64,000 bases of DNA from NCBI GenBank assembly GCA_964391185.1, contig CAYMIX010000002.1:124001-188000 (forward strand). The letters run 5' to 3'. Below the pieces are notes generated by a model, which saw only the letters and a list, made by a program, of their open reading frames with translations, searched no databases and was not told the DNA's origin. Every line of letters starts with the position of its first letter. Position 1 is the first letter of the stretch. This DNA is from JAKQEM01 sp964391185 (GTDB taxonomy: Bacteria; Patescibacteriota; Gracilibacteria; Peribacterales; Peribacteraceae). The position numbers and the translations under genes were made by a program. This document shows positions 23,061-32,053 of the stretch, piece after piece.

Positions 23061-24485
23061 TCAGGTTGCGATAGTGAGCACGACCATGACAATGCCGCCA
23101 ACGACATAACTCACGTAATCCTTCAGTGCGAACACAATAGGATCATCGTGCATTTTGCCACGACGAGCCTGTATCCAAATACGCGTAATCCAATAGAGAA
23201 TGAGCGGAATCACTGCCCATAAATATTCCGGATAGGCATAGAGCCGCGTCACTTGGTCACTGGTGATATATAACGCAAGAACCACCGCAGCGATAAACCC
23301 GCTCGCCGCACCAAGTATCTGAACCATGTTCCTATCGCCCGTCACATAGCTACGACCGGCGATCGTGTGCTTTTGTTCGCGAGCAGAACTTTCAAGTTCG
23401 GAATAGCGCTTAACAAGTGCAAGGCTGAAGAAGAAAAACATGGCGAACACAAGTAGCCACACCGAATACTGCAGGCCGGATGCTTCGTGCCCAGCGATGA
23501 TACGAACGCTATAAAGTGCTGCAAGTACGAGGACATCGATAAACATCAGCTGCTTGAGATACAACGAATATGCAAGTGTCAGAATGAAATACCCAACAAG
23601 TACCAAGCTAAAGCTCGCTGGCAATTGTGATGCAGCAATGCCAGAACCTATGAGCAATAACGGTACAGCAGTGATCGCAATAGGAATGGGAAGATCCCCC
23701 GAAGCGAGAGGACGAAAACGCTTACGTGGATGCGCGCGATCGGATGCAAGATCGAGCAAATCATTCAGTAAATACACACACGATGTACAACAGCAGAAAG
23801 CGATAAGCGCAATAAGGCCATTGAGCATAATCGAACCATTTCCCAATGCGTGACCCGTCACAAATGGCACAAAAATCAGCGCATTTTTGGTCCACTGATA
23901 CGGACGGATCGCGCGAACAAACGCTCGTACGACAGACTTTTTATCATGAAATTCTTTATCAACAAAACCCAAAGCTTTGGCTGCACGACGAATACTTTCA
24001 GGCGCATTTACGACGATCGCTTTGCGCGCATCTTTCCATACGTTCATATCCACTTTTGCATTGCCGATATAATCAAACCCTTTGTGACCGAAGCGTTCAA
24101 CGAGCAGCTTTGCTTTGTTGTTACCTGTAAGATTGATGCCACTACCTGAACCAATTACTTCATCGAATACACGAACGTAATCAGCTGCCTGTTGCGCCAT
24201 GAGCGTTGGTGTTCCTGTGACCAATAATAACTGACGACCTTCTGCGCGTTGTTCACGAAGGTACGCGAGCAGTGTTTCGTGATACGGCAAAACAGTTACA
24301 TCGAGCGCGACAAGCGCTGCGACACGTTCTTTGAAAACACTCTTCCCTTGCAGAAGCCAAAACGGAAGCACAAACAATAAGTGTGGCTGCTTTTTGAGGA
24401 GCAATACAACTGCTTCCCACATCGCATCAGTGCGGAGAAGTGTCCCATCAAGGTCTACGCACAAAGGGATGGATGGATGTTCCAC
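23061..24485 (-). CDS. Fusion: HAD phosphatase plus UbiA prenyltransferase (polyprenyl-phosphate phosphoribosyltransferase-like)
   Basis: About 474 residues from GTG 24485, with TATACT ending 6 nt before it; the GTG twelve codons upstream is the alternative. Residues 1-190 are a HAD hydrolase (LCVDLDGTLL, then VTGTP). The rest is UbiA: RPYQWTKNALIFVPF, then NDLLDLASDRAHP with the D-x-x-x-D diphosphate-binding motif, and about nine TM helices. This UbiA branch includes the mycobacterial enzyme joining phosphoribosyl diphosphate to polyprenyl phosphate. A fused HAD could dephosphorylate the product at C5, giving polyprenyl-phosphate ribose. Substrate is inferred. Confidence 0.78.
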   Translation of the reverse strand: MEHPSIPLCVDLDGTLLRTDAMWEAVVLLLKKQPHLLFVLPFWLLQGKSVFKERVAALVALDVTVLPYHETLLAYLREQRAEGRQLLLVTGTPTLMAQQAADYVRVFDEVIGSGSGINLTGNNKAKLLVERFGHKGFDYIGNAKVDMNVWKDARKAIVVNAPESIRRAAKALGFVDKEFHDKKSVVRAFVRAIRPYQWTKNALIFVPFVTGHALGNGSIMLNGLIALIAFCCCTSCVYLLNDLLDLASDRAHPRKRFRPLASGDLPIPIAITAVPLLLIGSGIAASQLPASFSLVLVGYFILTLAYSLYLKQLMFIDVLVLAALYSVRIIAGHEASGLQYSVWLLVFAMFFFFSLALVKRYSELESSAREQKHTIAGRSYVTGDRNMVQILGAASGFIAAVVLALYITSDQVTRLYAYPEYLWAVIPLILYWITRIWIQARRGKMHDDPIVFALKDYVSYVVGGIVMVVLTIAT

Positions 24486-24491
24486 GAATGG

Positions 24492-24518
24492 AGTATAGAG
24501 CAGATGACAGGTACTATG
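24492..24518. promoter_or_regulatory. Divergent promoter region
   Basis: TATACT on the minus strand (24492-24497) ends 6 nt before GTG 24485. TACTAT on the plus strand (24513-24518) ends 10 nt before ATG 24529. The divergent genes are 43 bp apart. Confidence 0.5.
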
Positions 24519-24528
24519 CACCGGTCAC

Positions 24529-25677
24529 ATGGCATCTCTTTTTAGAAATTATTGGGCACTCGTTGCGGTTGCAATTGGCATTGCCGCAATCGTCGCGATA
24601 AACATTTCGTATTACGAGTGGAACATTACTTCTATGTTCCATTTGGATCACACAATTGCTGATGTCCACCCACTCCAGCCAGGATTTGTTATACTCGAAA
24701 TGCCAGGTTACGACGGTGCGCAGTACTACCAAGTCGCACGCAATTTGCCGATGCTTTTTGCACCAAGTAGATGGAGTGAGCTCACCACACATATTCCACT
24801 GTCGTATGCGTACCAACGCATTCTCCTCCCCGTCGTCGCATACGGCGTTTCATTTGGAAAAGAGGCCGCGCTTCCATATGCATTCCTCATTATTAATATT
24901 TTTTCGTTAGTTCTGGCTACGTGGATTATTTTCAAACATTCTGGAGGAAAATGGCTCCCTACTCTTGCGTTTGCCTTCTGTCCTTCGGCAATGGTTGGGC
25001 TGCATTTTGTGCTCGCTGAACCCTTAGCACTTTTGATTCTCGCATTGTTCCTTACGCGATACACCAAACTCCAGAAGCTTGGCTGGATCGATATACTCCT
25101 GCTTGCTTTGCTCGTGCTCTCACGCGAAGTGAACATTCTTTTCGCAGGAATTGTCCTCGTGTATTCACTCTACAAACAGCAATGGAAAGATGCTGCGTTG
25201 GCGCTGATTCCAATCGCTGTATTCCTCGCATTGCACGGACTTTTGTACCAAATCTTTGGCGATATTCCATTCCTTACAAGTGCTGGCGCTCGACAGTTCC
25301 CCTTCTCTGCTCCACTAAAAGTCCTACTCGGTATGCGCGGCTACGACATGTACACACTTTCCTCTGTCGCACTCTTCCTCGGCTTCACGCTCCCCGCATT
25401 CGTATGGTCGATCTATCGAATTATAAAAGGTGATCGCAGCTTCCCGACGTTCGGACTCTTTCTATTCCTTTGCTTGATGCTCACGCTGGCTGATTACATT
25501 TGGGGATCTATTACAAGCGTTGGTCGTGTCATCACGCCAATGTATCCACTCGCTATCGTCGCTTTCATGAATGCAGATTCTCGCATTGCTCAACTAATCA
25601 CATTGGCAATCCTACTGATTGGCCTTGGAGCTGGGCTTGGCCTCGCATTCATTGTTCACCCATTCACACTTTCCTAA
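24529..25677 (+). CDS. GT-C-like polytopic membrane protein
   Basis: A 382-residue protein with about ten TM segments. The first outside loop contains EMPGYDGAQYYQVARN; the G-Y-D-G-x-x-Y-Y pattern is common in GT-C-like membrane proteins next to DPM-type GT2 genes. The stop overlaps the next start (TAATG at 25675-25679), so it is coupled to a GT2 that probably makes its polyprenyl-phosphate sugar donor. Catalytic function is inferred from the loop and the gene pair. Confidence 0.6.
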   Translation: MASLFRNYWALVAVAIGIAAIVAINISYYEWNITSMFHLDHTIADVHPLQPGFVILEMPGYDGAQYYQVARNLPMLFAPSRWSELTTHIPLSYAYQRILLPVVAYGVSFGKEAALPYAFLIINIFSLVLATWIIFKHSGGKWLPTLAFAFCPSAMVGLHFVLAEPLALLILALFLTRYTKLQKLGWIDILLLALLVLSREVNILFAGIVLVYSLYKQQWKDAALALIPIAVFLALHGLLYQIFGDIPFLTSAGARQFPFSAPLKVLLGMRGYDMYTLSSVALFLGFTLPAFVWSIYRIIKGDRSFPTFGLFLFLCLMLTLADYIWGSITSVGRVITPMYPLAIVAFMNADSRIAQLITLAILLIGLGAGLGLAFIVHPFTLS

Positions 25678-26348
25678 TGCCACCTGACTTGAGCATCATT
25701 GTGCCCGTCTATAACGAGGAACGAACACTCGCGACGATCATGCATGCGCTTGCGGAGAAGTGCCCACATGCGCAGATCATTTATGTGGATGATGGATCAA
25801 GGGATGCATCGCTGAATATTCTTCGTGATCATATGAAATCGGACGATGTAGTGCTCACGAAACCAAATGGTGGCAAAGGCTCTGCAATCCGCATGGGACT
25901 TGAACGCGCTGAAGGAATGTACACGGTCATTCAAGATGCTGACCTGGAATATGATCCTGCGGAGATCGCGATGCTCGTCGATGAAGCAAAGAAAAATCCA
26001 GGATCTGCAGTCTTCGGTTCGCGCTTTCTGAAACAGAATCCGAACATTTATAAGATCTTCCTGATGGGCAACAAAGTGCTCACGGCGTGGCTGAATATTC
26101 TCTACGGATCGAAGCTCACTGATAGTTATACCTGCTACAAACTTCTCCCGACGGATTTGTTCCGATCGCTCGAACTAACCTCGAGAGGCTTCGAACTCGA
26201 AGCAGAAATCTGCGCAAAGTGCCTCAAGAAAAAGATTCCAATTCATGAAGTTCCAGTGACATACAAACCCCGAACCATCGAAGAAGGGAAGAAGATCAAT
26301 TGGAAGGATGCGTATAAAGGGATAGCGATGATGTGGCGGTTGCGGTGA
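25677..26348 (+). CDS. GT2 polyprenyl-phosphate sugar synthase-like
   Basis: A 223-residue soluble GT-A enzyme. ATG 25677 is chosen because the fold starts at MPPDLSIIVPVYNEERTL; the longer upstream frame overlaps the GT-C gene and is not coding. YVDDGSRDASL, then IQDADLEYDPAE (D-x-D), FGSRF, and YTCYKLLPTDLFRS follow in the DPM/DPG-synthase order. It is translationally coupled (TAATG) to the GT-C gene before it. Confidence 0.87.
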   Translation: MPPDLSIIVPVYNEERTLATIMHALAEKCPHAQIIYVDDGSRDASLNILRDHMKSDDVVLTKPNGGKGSAIRMGLERAEGMYTVIQDADLEYDPAEIAMLVDEAKKNPGSAVFGSRFLKQNPNIYKIFLMGNKVLTAWLNILYGSKLTDSYTCYKLLPTDLFRSLELTSRGFELEAEICAKCLKKKIPIHEVPVTYKPRTIEEGKKINWKDAYKGIAMMWRLR

Positions 26349-26413
26349 AGTAAGGAGGTACGGCAGTAATGAGATAAGGATGTCCCTCCTTGCCTCCATA
26401 CATCCTTACTTTT

Positions 26414-27238
26414 TTAACGTCGTCGTTGGCTCTGCGCTAAGAGCCCCATCGCAAAGATCAGCATCGCGATGCAGAAGATCATCACGAATAATGTTGGGGA
26501 ATGAACCCACCACGCTGTGCTTGTTCCAACGATGAAGACGATGAGTGAAAGCAGAAGGAAGAGTTTGATCGGATTGAAGTACACGACAGACTCGGTGATG
26601 TATTGGAGGGTGCGAAGAGAATCGCGGAAGATGCGAACTTTGCTGTGGCCTATACGTTTGCGGTAATCGATTGGGAGATACGCAACCATTTTTCCTGTGA
26701 AGAAATACGCGAGCGTCATGGTTGTCGGCAAACTGAAGCCATTACAGAGGTGCGAGAAATACTCCGTGATCTGGCTTTTGCGGAAAGCGCGCATACCGGA
26801 ATTGATATCTGGAATGTGACGACCAGTTGCGAATTCGGAAATGAAACGGAAGATGAACCGTGCGAATACTTTGAATGGTGAGCCCCAGTAATACTTCCCT
26901 GTTCGCGCTCCGACGACCAAGTCATAGCCACCTTCGAGCATTTTTACGAATTCTGGAATCCGGTCTGCAGGATACGTGCCATCGCTGTCCATCATGATAA
27001 TGATATCGCCCGATGCGCGGACAATTCCGTCTTTGATACTGCGGCCAGCACCGAGCGGCAAACCATGATGCAACACTACAACTGCAGATGCTTGAGCAAT
27101 TTCCGCTGTTTTGTCCGTAGAACCATCATTGACGACGATAATGTCTGCTTCTGGAACAACAGCGCGGATCTCGTCGATGACGCCAGCGATGGCTAGTTCT
27201 TCATTGAAAGCCGGGAGGATGACAGTGAGACGGGACAT
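26414..27238 (-). CDS. GT2 glycosyltransferase with two C-terminal TM helices
   Basis: A 274-residue protein. TVILPAFNEELAI, VNDGSTDKT and MMDSDGTYPAD (D-x-D) define a GT-A domain of the dolichyl-phosphate glucose/mannose synthase type. INSGMRAFRK is the acceptor-site motif. Two TM helices (about 218-240 and 245-262) anchor it to the membrane. It is monocistronic, with TATGCT 9 nt upstream as a possible -10. It would load a polyprenyl phosphate; the sugar is unknown. Confidence 0.84.
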   Translation of the reverse strand: MSRLTVILPAFNEELAIAGVIDEIRAVVPEADIIVVNDGSTDKTAEIAQASAVVVLHHGLPLGAGRSIKDGIVRASGDIIIMMDSDGTYPADRIPEFVKMLEGGYDLVVGARTGKYYWGSPFKVFARFIFRFISEFATGRHIPDINSGMRAFRKSQITEYFSHLCNGFSLPTTMTLAYFFTGKMVAYLPIDYRKRIGHSKVRIFRDSLRTLQYITESVVYFNPIKLFLLLSLIVFIVGTSTAWWVHSPTLFVMIFCIAMLIFAMGLLAQSQRRR

Positions 27239-27344
27239 TGGCTAGCCAGCATACACCGATAAACCCATGAGAAAATCAAAATAACAAATAGCAAAGAAAG
27301 ATCTCAAATCCTAAGTAATCAATAGCTTAAACGGGTGGGAGCGC

Positions 27345-27445
27345 GCCGATTGGGGTCCTTCGTGGCTCGCGACGATGTGTCATGGTGAGGTGCCCCGTCG
27401 AGGGGCCACGAACCATCACATCGCTCGCACCTCAGGATGACACCC
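27345..27445. repeat. Class 2 G+C-rich composite palindrome in a 238-nt spacer
   Basis: TTCGTGGC (27359-27366) pairs with GCCACGAA (27405-27412); TGAGGTGC (27386-27393) pairs with GCACCTCA (27427-27434). GTCATGGTGAGGTGC (27379-27393) is an inverted copy of 17200-17214. The remaining spacer holds AAATCCTAAG (27305-27314), a class 1 word shared with 11571. No gene is seen between 27239 and 27476. Confidence 0.65.
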
Positions 27446-27464
27446 CTTCGGCGCACAAAGCAGG

Positions 27465-27470
27465 TATAAT
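27465..27470 (+). promoter_or_regulatory. -10 element of asnB, leaderless
   Basis: Consensus TATAAT ends exactly 6 nt before ATG 27477. Confidence 0.72.
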
Positions 27471-27476
27471 CCCTGT

Positions 27477-29291
27477 ATGTGCGGTATCGCCGGACTCTCC
27501 GGAGAACATCGGCAAACGATTGAAGCGATGACCAACTGTCTGGTCCATCGCGGTCCTGACGGTAATGCGATTTGGACCGGAAACGGAGCAAGCTTGGGCC
27601 ACGCTCGCCTCGCAATCTTGGACCCTCGCCCTGAAGGTGATCAGCCAATGTGGAATGACGATAAAACGATTGCGATCGTCTACAACGGAGAAATCTACAA
27701 CTACCGCGAACTCCGCGACATCGAGAATCTGAAGTGTAAAACCACAACTGATACAGAAGTGATCCTAAAGCTCTACGAAAAGTACGGAACAGATTTCATT
27801 CACCGACTCCGCGGAATGTTCGCTTTCGGTATGTACGATACGAAGAAAAAGCTATGGACGCTCGCTCGCGACAGCAAAGGAATTAAGCCGCTCTTCATCG
27901 CACATCCGAATAATCAATTAGCTTTTGCATCCGAAATGCGAGCACTGATGCGCGCAATGCCAAGTAAGCCTGCAATTAACATGACTGCGCTCTCGCAATA
28001 TATGCGATTGCAGTATGTTCCGGGTCCTCAAACGCTGTGTGTAGGAATTGAATCCTTGCCCCCAGGAACAATCTTGGAATGGCATGAGGGTACTGAGACC
28101 CGAAAGAAGTTTGAACCAAAGGAAGAGGCCTCGTATGCATCCAAGAACGATTTTAAGGAACACTTCCCGACTGTAATGGACGATATTGTTCATCAACATT
28201 TAGTTTCTGATAAACCGGTTGGTATTTATCTCAGTGGAGGAATCGATTCATCGGTCGTGTTGCACCACATGAGTAAACACGCAGCAAAGCCGATCAAGAC
28301 GTTTACTGTACGTTTTGATGCAACGGAAGAAGAAGGTTCTGCGCGCTTTAATACTGATGCCGAACTGGCGAAGAAAACCGCAGAACATTACGGAACAGAT
28401 CATCATGAAATATTCCTCACAGCGGAAGCTTATAAAGATCTCTATAAAGAAACCGCTCGAGCACTCGATCAACCAAATGCAGACTCTGTGTCAGTGGCTC
28501 AGGTATTGCTTTCCCGTGAAGCAAAGAAGCACGTCGACGTTGTGCTCACCGGCGCGGGAGGTGACGAATTATTCGGCGGCTATCCACGCTATCGCATTGC
28601 TCGTGTGCTCCAGGCAACTGGCCTGATTCCATCAATGGTTCGATCGCAAACAGGAAAGATCATGGGCTATCCGCATGATGTCTTGGCGATGACGCCTGGT
28701 GCACGACTTGCGGAACGATTACTCGCACGGCCAATGAGTGAACTCACACCGATTATCAAAGGCGAATGGCTCGATGAATCAGCGACGACAAAACTCTTCG
28801 CAGAAAGGTTCGATGCACTTAAGACTTTTGATCCTGTCCGCGCCTTCATGGAATTCGATCGTCACTTGTGGCTGATCGATGAATCATTACGCCTCGCTGA
28901 TGCAACAACAATGGCACACGGCGTCGAAGCACGCGTTCCGTTTGTAGACGAGCGAATCATTGCCGCATCGCACGCAACGCCTGCGGCTTGGCACGCAACA
29001 CTAACGAAGACGAAAGCACTACTCAAAGATACGTACCGCGGAATTCTTCCAGATCATCTCTATACATTGAAGAAGGCTTCATTCTATCCCCCGCTCGCCA
29101 AGTGGCTCCGCCGCGAAGCTGCACCGCTCGCAGAAGAAATGATCGCAAACAAACGCATCCAGGAATTGTTTGATGCAGAGGAACTGCAGAAAGAATTCTA
29201 TGAACACCGCGAGAAAAAGGTGTATCGGTTGCACACGCTCCAAGCACTTATTCAACTAAGTAACTGGTTTGAGACGGTGTATGACGCTTAG
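27477..29291 (+). CDS. asnB: Asparagine synthetase (glutamine-hydrolysing) family amidotransferase
   Basis: A 604-residue protein, full length. Cys2 (MCGIAGLSG) is the glutaminase nucleophile; HRGPDG, YNGEIYNY and GMFAFGMYD complete the N-terminal domain. The synthetase domain has the PP-loop SGGIDSS and LTGAGGDELFGGYPRY. Members make asparagine, but many in polysaccharide or secretion loci amidate sugars or peptides, for example uronic acids. UDP-uronate enzymes elsewhere in the window make glycan amidation possible. The stop lies in a 15-bp direct repeat shared with the end of the converging 29362 gene. Confidence 0.9.
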   Translation: MCGIAGLSGEHRQTIEAMTNCLVHRGPDGNAIWTGNGASLGHARLAILDPRPEGDQPMWNDDKTIAIVYNGEIYNYRELRDIENLKCKTTTDTEVILKLYEKYGTDFIHRLRGMFAFGMYDTKKKLWTLARDSKGIKPLFIAHPNNQLAFASEMRALMRAMPSKPAINMTALSQYMRLQYVPGPQTLCVGIESLPPGTILEWHEGTETRKKFEPKEEASYASKNDFKEHFPTVMDDIVHQHLVSDKPVGIYLSGGIDSSVVLHHMSKHAAKPIKTFTVRFDATEEEGSARFNTDAELAKKTAEHYGTDHHEIFLTAEAYKDLYKETARALDQPNADSVSVAQVLLSREAKKHVDVVLTGAGGDELFGGYPRYRIARVLQATGLIPSMVRSQTGKIMGYPHDVLAMTPGARLAERLLARPMSELTPIIKGEWLDESATTKLFAERFDALKTFDPVRAFMEFDRHLWLIDESLRLADATTMAHGVEARVPFVDERIIAASHATPAAWHATLTKTKALLKDTYRGILPDHLYTLKKASFYPPLAKWLRREAAPLAEEMIANKRIQELFDAEELQKEFYEHREKKVYRLHTLQALIQLSNWFETVYDA

Positions 29292-29364
29292 CAGAATGGT
29301 TCGTCGGGCTCACCATGACACAAGACGTGTCACCCTGAGCGCGGCGAAGGGTGTATGACGCTTA
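29276..29364. repeat. Class 2 element flanked by 15-bp direct repeats
   Basis: GGTGTATGACGCTTA occurs at 29276-29290 (end of asnB) and 29350-29364 (end of the 29362 gene). Between them lie the 20-mer ATGGTTCGTCGGGCTCACCA, also found at 6262-6281, and CACCCTGAGC...GAAGGGTG. The arrangement looks like an inserted element with a target-site duplication, or a duplicated gene end. Confidence 0.7.
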
Positions 29365-29730
29365 AGAACGTTTGGGAATCTTTAGAGCCATCGGTGGGAA
29401 AGGTGCAGCTGCATAAACTACTTTCTGCTTACTTCCATCATTTTGAGTTCGCAACTGAATAGAGAAATGTTTCGCTCTAACTCTAGTAACAAGATGGATC
29501 CCCACTTGGTGTTCTTTGAAAAAAAGCTTACATCCAGATCGCTGGATAACTTCACGAATCCTTTCAATTTCTTCTGCAGAAGCCTCTATAGGAAATTTTC
29601 GCCCCTCCAAACTAGCAAACCATCGATTGAGCCTTTCAAGAACCGGCTTCATAATAGCATCAATCCCTTCAATGAGACTATCAGCTTGTTCTTGAACTGA
29701 TGCCAAAGAATCTGGAAGATCCGCGTCCAT
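29362..29730 (-). CDS. Hypothetical soluble protein, 122 aa
   Basis: Residues 1-45 are acidic and predicted helical, possibly coiled-coil; 50-70 form a second helix (SAEEIERIREVIQRSG); 75-110 look like beta strands. It has no TM segment or signal peptide. No family is recognised. On the minus strand TTGACA, an 18-nt spacer, TAGTAT and then 9 nt precede ATG 29730, so it has its own promoter. It converges on asnB across a class 2 element and lies just after the carbamoyltransferase gene. Confidence 0.55.
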   Translation of the reverse strand: MDADLPDSLASVQEQADSLIEGIDAIMKPVLERLNRWFASLEGRKFPIEASAEEIERIREVIQRSGCKLFFKEHQVGIHLVTRVRAKHFSIQLRTQNDGSKQKVVYAAAPFPPMALKIPKRS

Positions 29731-29765
29731 AGGGCGCGTATACTATTGAATTTTTACACAAATTG

Positions 29766-31526
29766 TCAATCCAACGCAAACTGCTTAAGATACGCCTCCC
29801 TCTCCTTCATCCGATCCTCCGGAATATTCTCCTTCCTGAGCACACAGTTACCGAGAACAAGGTAATCCATGTGCGTGTGGAGGAAGCAATTCAGTGCATC
29901 TTTTGGTGATTCCACGATTGGCTCTCCACGCACGTTGAACGATGTGTTGATGATCACCGGGCAGCCCGTCTTCTTTTCGAACGCTTTGATGAGATCGTAG
30001 TACCGTGGGTTTTGATCGCGGCGAACTGTTTGGATGCGAGCGGAACCATCGACATGGGTGACAGCGGGGATTTCGGAACGCTTCGATTCATGCACATCAG
30101 CAACCAAGAGCATGTACGGGCTTTCACGATCCAACTCGAAGTAATCCTTCGCGCGTTCCTCTAATACGGTTGGGGCAAACGGACGGAATGATTCACGGAA
30201 TTTGATCTTGAGGTTCACTTTCTGCCAGTTCTCTTTGTTGCGGGCATCCGCAATGATCGAGCGGCAACCGAGTGAGCGTGGACCGTATTCCATGCGTCCC
30301 TGGAACCAACCGATAACGTTGTGCCCTTCGAGGAGACCTGCAACAGTTTCGATAAGTTCATGATCGCCGTATTTGTCGTACGGCATGTTCTGATCTTTCA
30401 AGAACTGCTCGATCTGTTCCTGAGAATATTCATTCCCTAAGAACACATGACTCAAGCGTGGCACGGCTTTTCCTTTGAACTGCTTGTGCCAAATTGCGAG
30501 TGCAACACCGAGCGCTCCACCAGCATCACCAGCTGCAGGCTGAATAAAGATATCTTTGTACAAACCTGAGCGCAGAATCTTTCCGTTCGCAACACAGTTG
30601 AGCGCCACACCTCCAGCGAGACAGAGGCAATCGGATGGTGCGATTTTCTTTGCGTGTGCGGCGATCTTCAACATCACTTCTTCCGTAATTTCCTGCAGCG
30701 AACGCGCGACATCTTTGTGGAATTGCTCGAGCTTACTTTCACCTTTGCGTGTCTTGTGACCGAAGAGTTTTTCGATTGCGGAACCTGTCATCGTATCTCC
30801 GTATTCATAATTGAAATACTTCATGTTCAGCGTGAAACTGCCATCTTCAGCCACGTTTATCAGCTGACGCATTTCGTTCATGTATTTTGGCTCACCATAT
30901 GGAGCCAAGCCCATCACCTTATATTCCGCACTGTTCACACGGAACCCGAGATAATACGTGATTGCGGAATACAAAAGACCCAACGAATGCGGGAAGTGAA
31001 TTTCCTTCTTAAGCTCGAGTGTTGTCCCCTTTCCATGACCAATCGTTGTGGTCGCCCATTCACCAACTCCATCCACAGTGACGACAGCAGCATCAGGGAA
31101 TCCGGATACGAAATAGGATGAAGCAGCGTGCGATTCGTGATGAGGAACAAAGAAAATATCTCCTTCGTAATCAAGATTTTTGCTGATCTCCTGTGGAATC
31201 CACAACTTCTTCATCATCCATTCCTGCATCGCACGGTGATACATAAAGAAGCCACGTGGCCATACTGCGAAGATTGTCTTGAGGATACGTTCAAACTTCA
31301 GGAGAGGCTTTTCGTAGAAACCAACGGCAGAAATATCTGCGATGGTGATACCGGCAAATTCAAATGCATGTTTGATCGCATTCTCCGGGAAACGTTCATC
31401 CTGTTTCTTGCGCGTATAACGTTCTTCCTGCGCAGCGAAAATAACTTCGCCATCTTTGATGAGTGCAACGCCACTATCGTGGTAGTGGTACGAGAGGCCA
31501 AGAATGTACACAGGCTTGTCGTTCAT
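29766..31526 (-). CDS. O-carbamoyltransferase (NodU/CmcH/TobZ family)
   Basis: A 586-residue protein of normal family length. LGLSYHYHDSGVAL opens the Kae1-like domain; the iron-binding HHESHAASSYF and VDGVGEWATTTIG follow, and CLAGGVALNCVANGK is the ATP site. The C-terminal domain has GWFQGRMEYGPRSLGCRSI. These enzymes use carbamoyl phosphate and ATP to carbamoylate a hydroxyl, here probably on a sugar. It is the last gene of the SGNH-DUF5989-SxtJ-like-carbamoyltransferase cassette and starts 2 nt after the SxtJ-like stop. Confidence 0.92.
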   Translation of the reverse strand: MNDKPVYILGLSYHYHDSGVALIKDGEVIFAAQEERYTRKKQDERFPENAIKHAFEFAGITIADISAVGFYEKPLLKFERILKTIFAVWPRGFFMYHRAMQEWMMKKLWIPQEISKNLDYEGDIFFVPHHESHAASSYFVSGFPDAAVVTVDGVGEWATTTIGHGKGTTLELKKEIHFPHSLGLLYSAITYYLGFRVNSAEYKVMGLAPYGEPKYMNEMRQLINVAEDGSFTLNMKYFNYEYGDTMTGSAIEKLFGHKTRKGESKLEQFHKDVARSLQEITEEVMLKIAAHAKKIAPSDCLCLAGGVALNCVANGKILRSGLYKDIFIQPAAGDAGGALGVALAIWHKQFKGKAVPRLSHVFLGNEYSQEQIEQFLKDQNMPYDKYGDHELIETVAGLLEGHNVIGWFQGRMEYGPRSLGCRSIIADARNKENWQKVNLKIKFRESFRPFAPTVLEERAKDYFELDRESPYMLLVADVHESKRSEIPAVTHVDGSARIQTVRRDQNPRYYDLIKAFEKKTGCPVIINTSFNVRGEPIVESPKDALNCFLHTHMDYLVLGNCVLRKENIPEDRMKEREAYLKQFALD

Positions 31527-31528
31527 AA

Positions 31529-31753
31529 TTAAAATTGATGGCGCATCGAATCTTCAAATTCAGGATCCATATCGAGCCACTTTGGCGCTGGCGCCTCGGA
31601 AAACATTTTTCCGATCATATGAACAATCCCATAGATACCAAACACCACGATCCAGAGAACCGTGAGAAGAATCTTACTCATGACAAAACCAATGGCATGA
31701 CTGAACTTCATCCACACATCTTTCACGGCCTGTAGCCACTCCGGAAGCTTCAT
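31529..31753 (-). CDS. SxtJ-like small membrane protein
   Basis: 74 residues from ATG 31753, with TATAGT ending 6 nt before it. KDVWMKFSHAIGFVMSKILL and the following VLWIVVFGIYGIVHMIGKMF match the general pattern of SxtJ proteins (W-M-K-x-x-x-x-x-G, two close hydrophobic segments, then a short polar tail). SxtJ proteins commonly neighbour carbamoyltransferases; their role is unknown, possibly recruiting the enzyme to the membrane. This version is short, lacking the longer N-terminus of the named protein. It lies 2 nt upstream of the carbamoyltransferase gene. Confidence 0.72.
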   Translation of the reverse strand: MKLPEWLQAVKDVWMKFSHAIGFVMSKILLTVLWIVVFGIYGIVHMIGKMFSEAPAPKWLDMDPEFEDSMRHQF

Positions 31754-31759
31754 GCCTCT

Positions 31760-31765
31760 ACTATA
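31760..31765 (-). promoter_or_regulatory. -10 element of the SxtJ-like/carbamoyltransferase operon
   Basis: TATAGT on the minus strand, 6 nt before ATG 31753. Confidence 0.6.
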
Positions 31766-31804
31766 GCGAACTTTTTCCTGTACAGAACCAAAACTTACCA
31801 TTCT

Positions 31805-31883
31805 GTTAACTTGTTAATTGGTTAACTAGTTAATTGGAATGCATGCAAAACTAGTTAACAAATTAACTAATTAACCAGTTAAC
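31805..31883. repeat. Class 1 iterated-word inverted repeat
   Basis: GTTAAC and GTTAATT words iterate over 31805-31837 and their complements over 31851-31883, around a GCATGC centre. Outer GTTAAC arms are exact. AACCAGTTAACTA recurs at 57804-57816. It separates the DUF5989 gene from the SxtJ-like promoter. Confidence 0.82.
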
Positions 31884-31887
31884 TATA

Positions 31888-32049
31888 TCAAATCAGAGTG
31901 TAGATAAAAGGTGCGAGTACCGATGTCTGAGCGAAAATCAGCAAGAACGCAAAGAGCACAAGTACGATGAGAATTGGCGCGAGCCACCATTTTTTCCTCA
32001 CTCGTAGGAAGCGCCACAATTCACTAAAAATGGAGAGTTTACCGTTCAT
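31888..32049 (-). CDS. DUF5989 family one-TM protein
   Basis: 53 residues from ATG 32049. Polar N-terminus with ELWRFLRVRKKWWLAPI, one TM helix (about 23-41), then a short APFIYTLI end. This is the compact DUF5989 pattern usually found between carbamoyltransferase and SGNH genes. The function is unknown; the basic W-rich segment at the membrane surface could dock a partner. It lies 4 nt after the SGNH stop in the same operon. The longer open frame upstream (to 32319) overlaps the SGNH gene and is not coding. Confidence 0.78.
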   Translation of the reverse strand: MNGKLSIFSELWRFLRVRKKWWLAPILIVLVLFAFLLIFAQTSVLAPFIYTLI

Positions 32050-32053
32050 GCGC

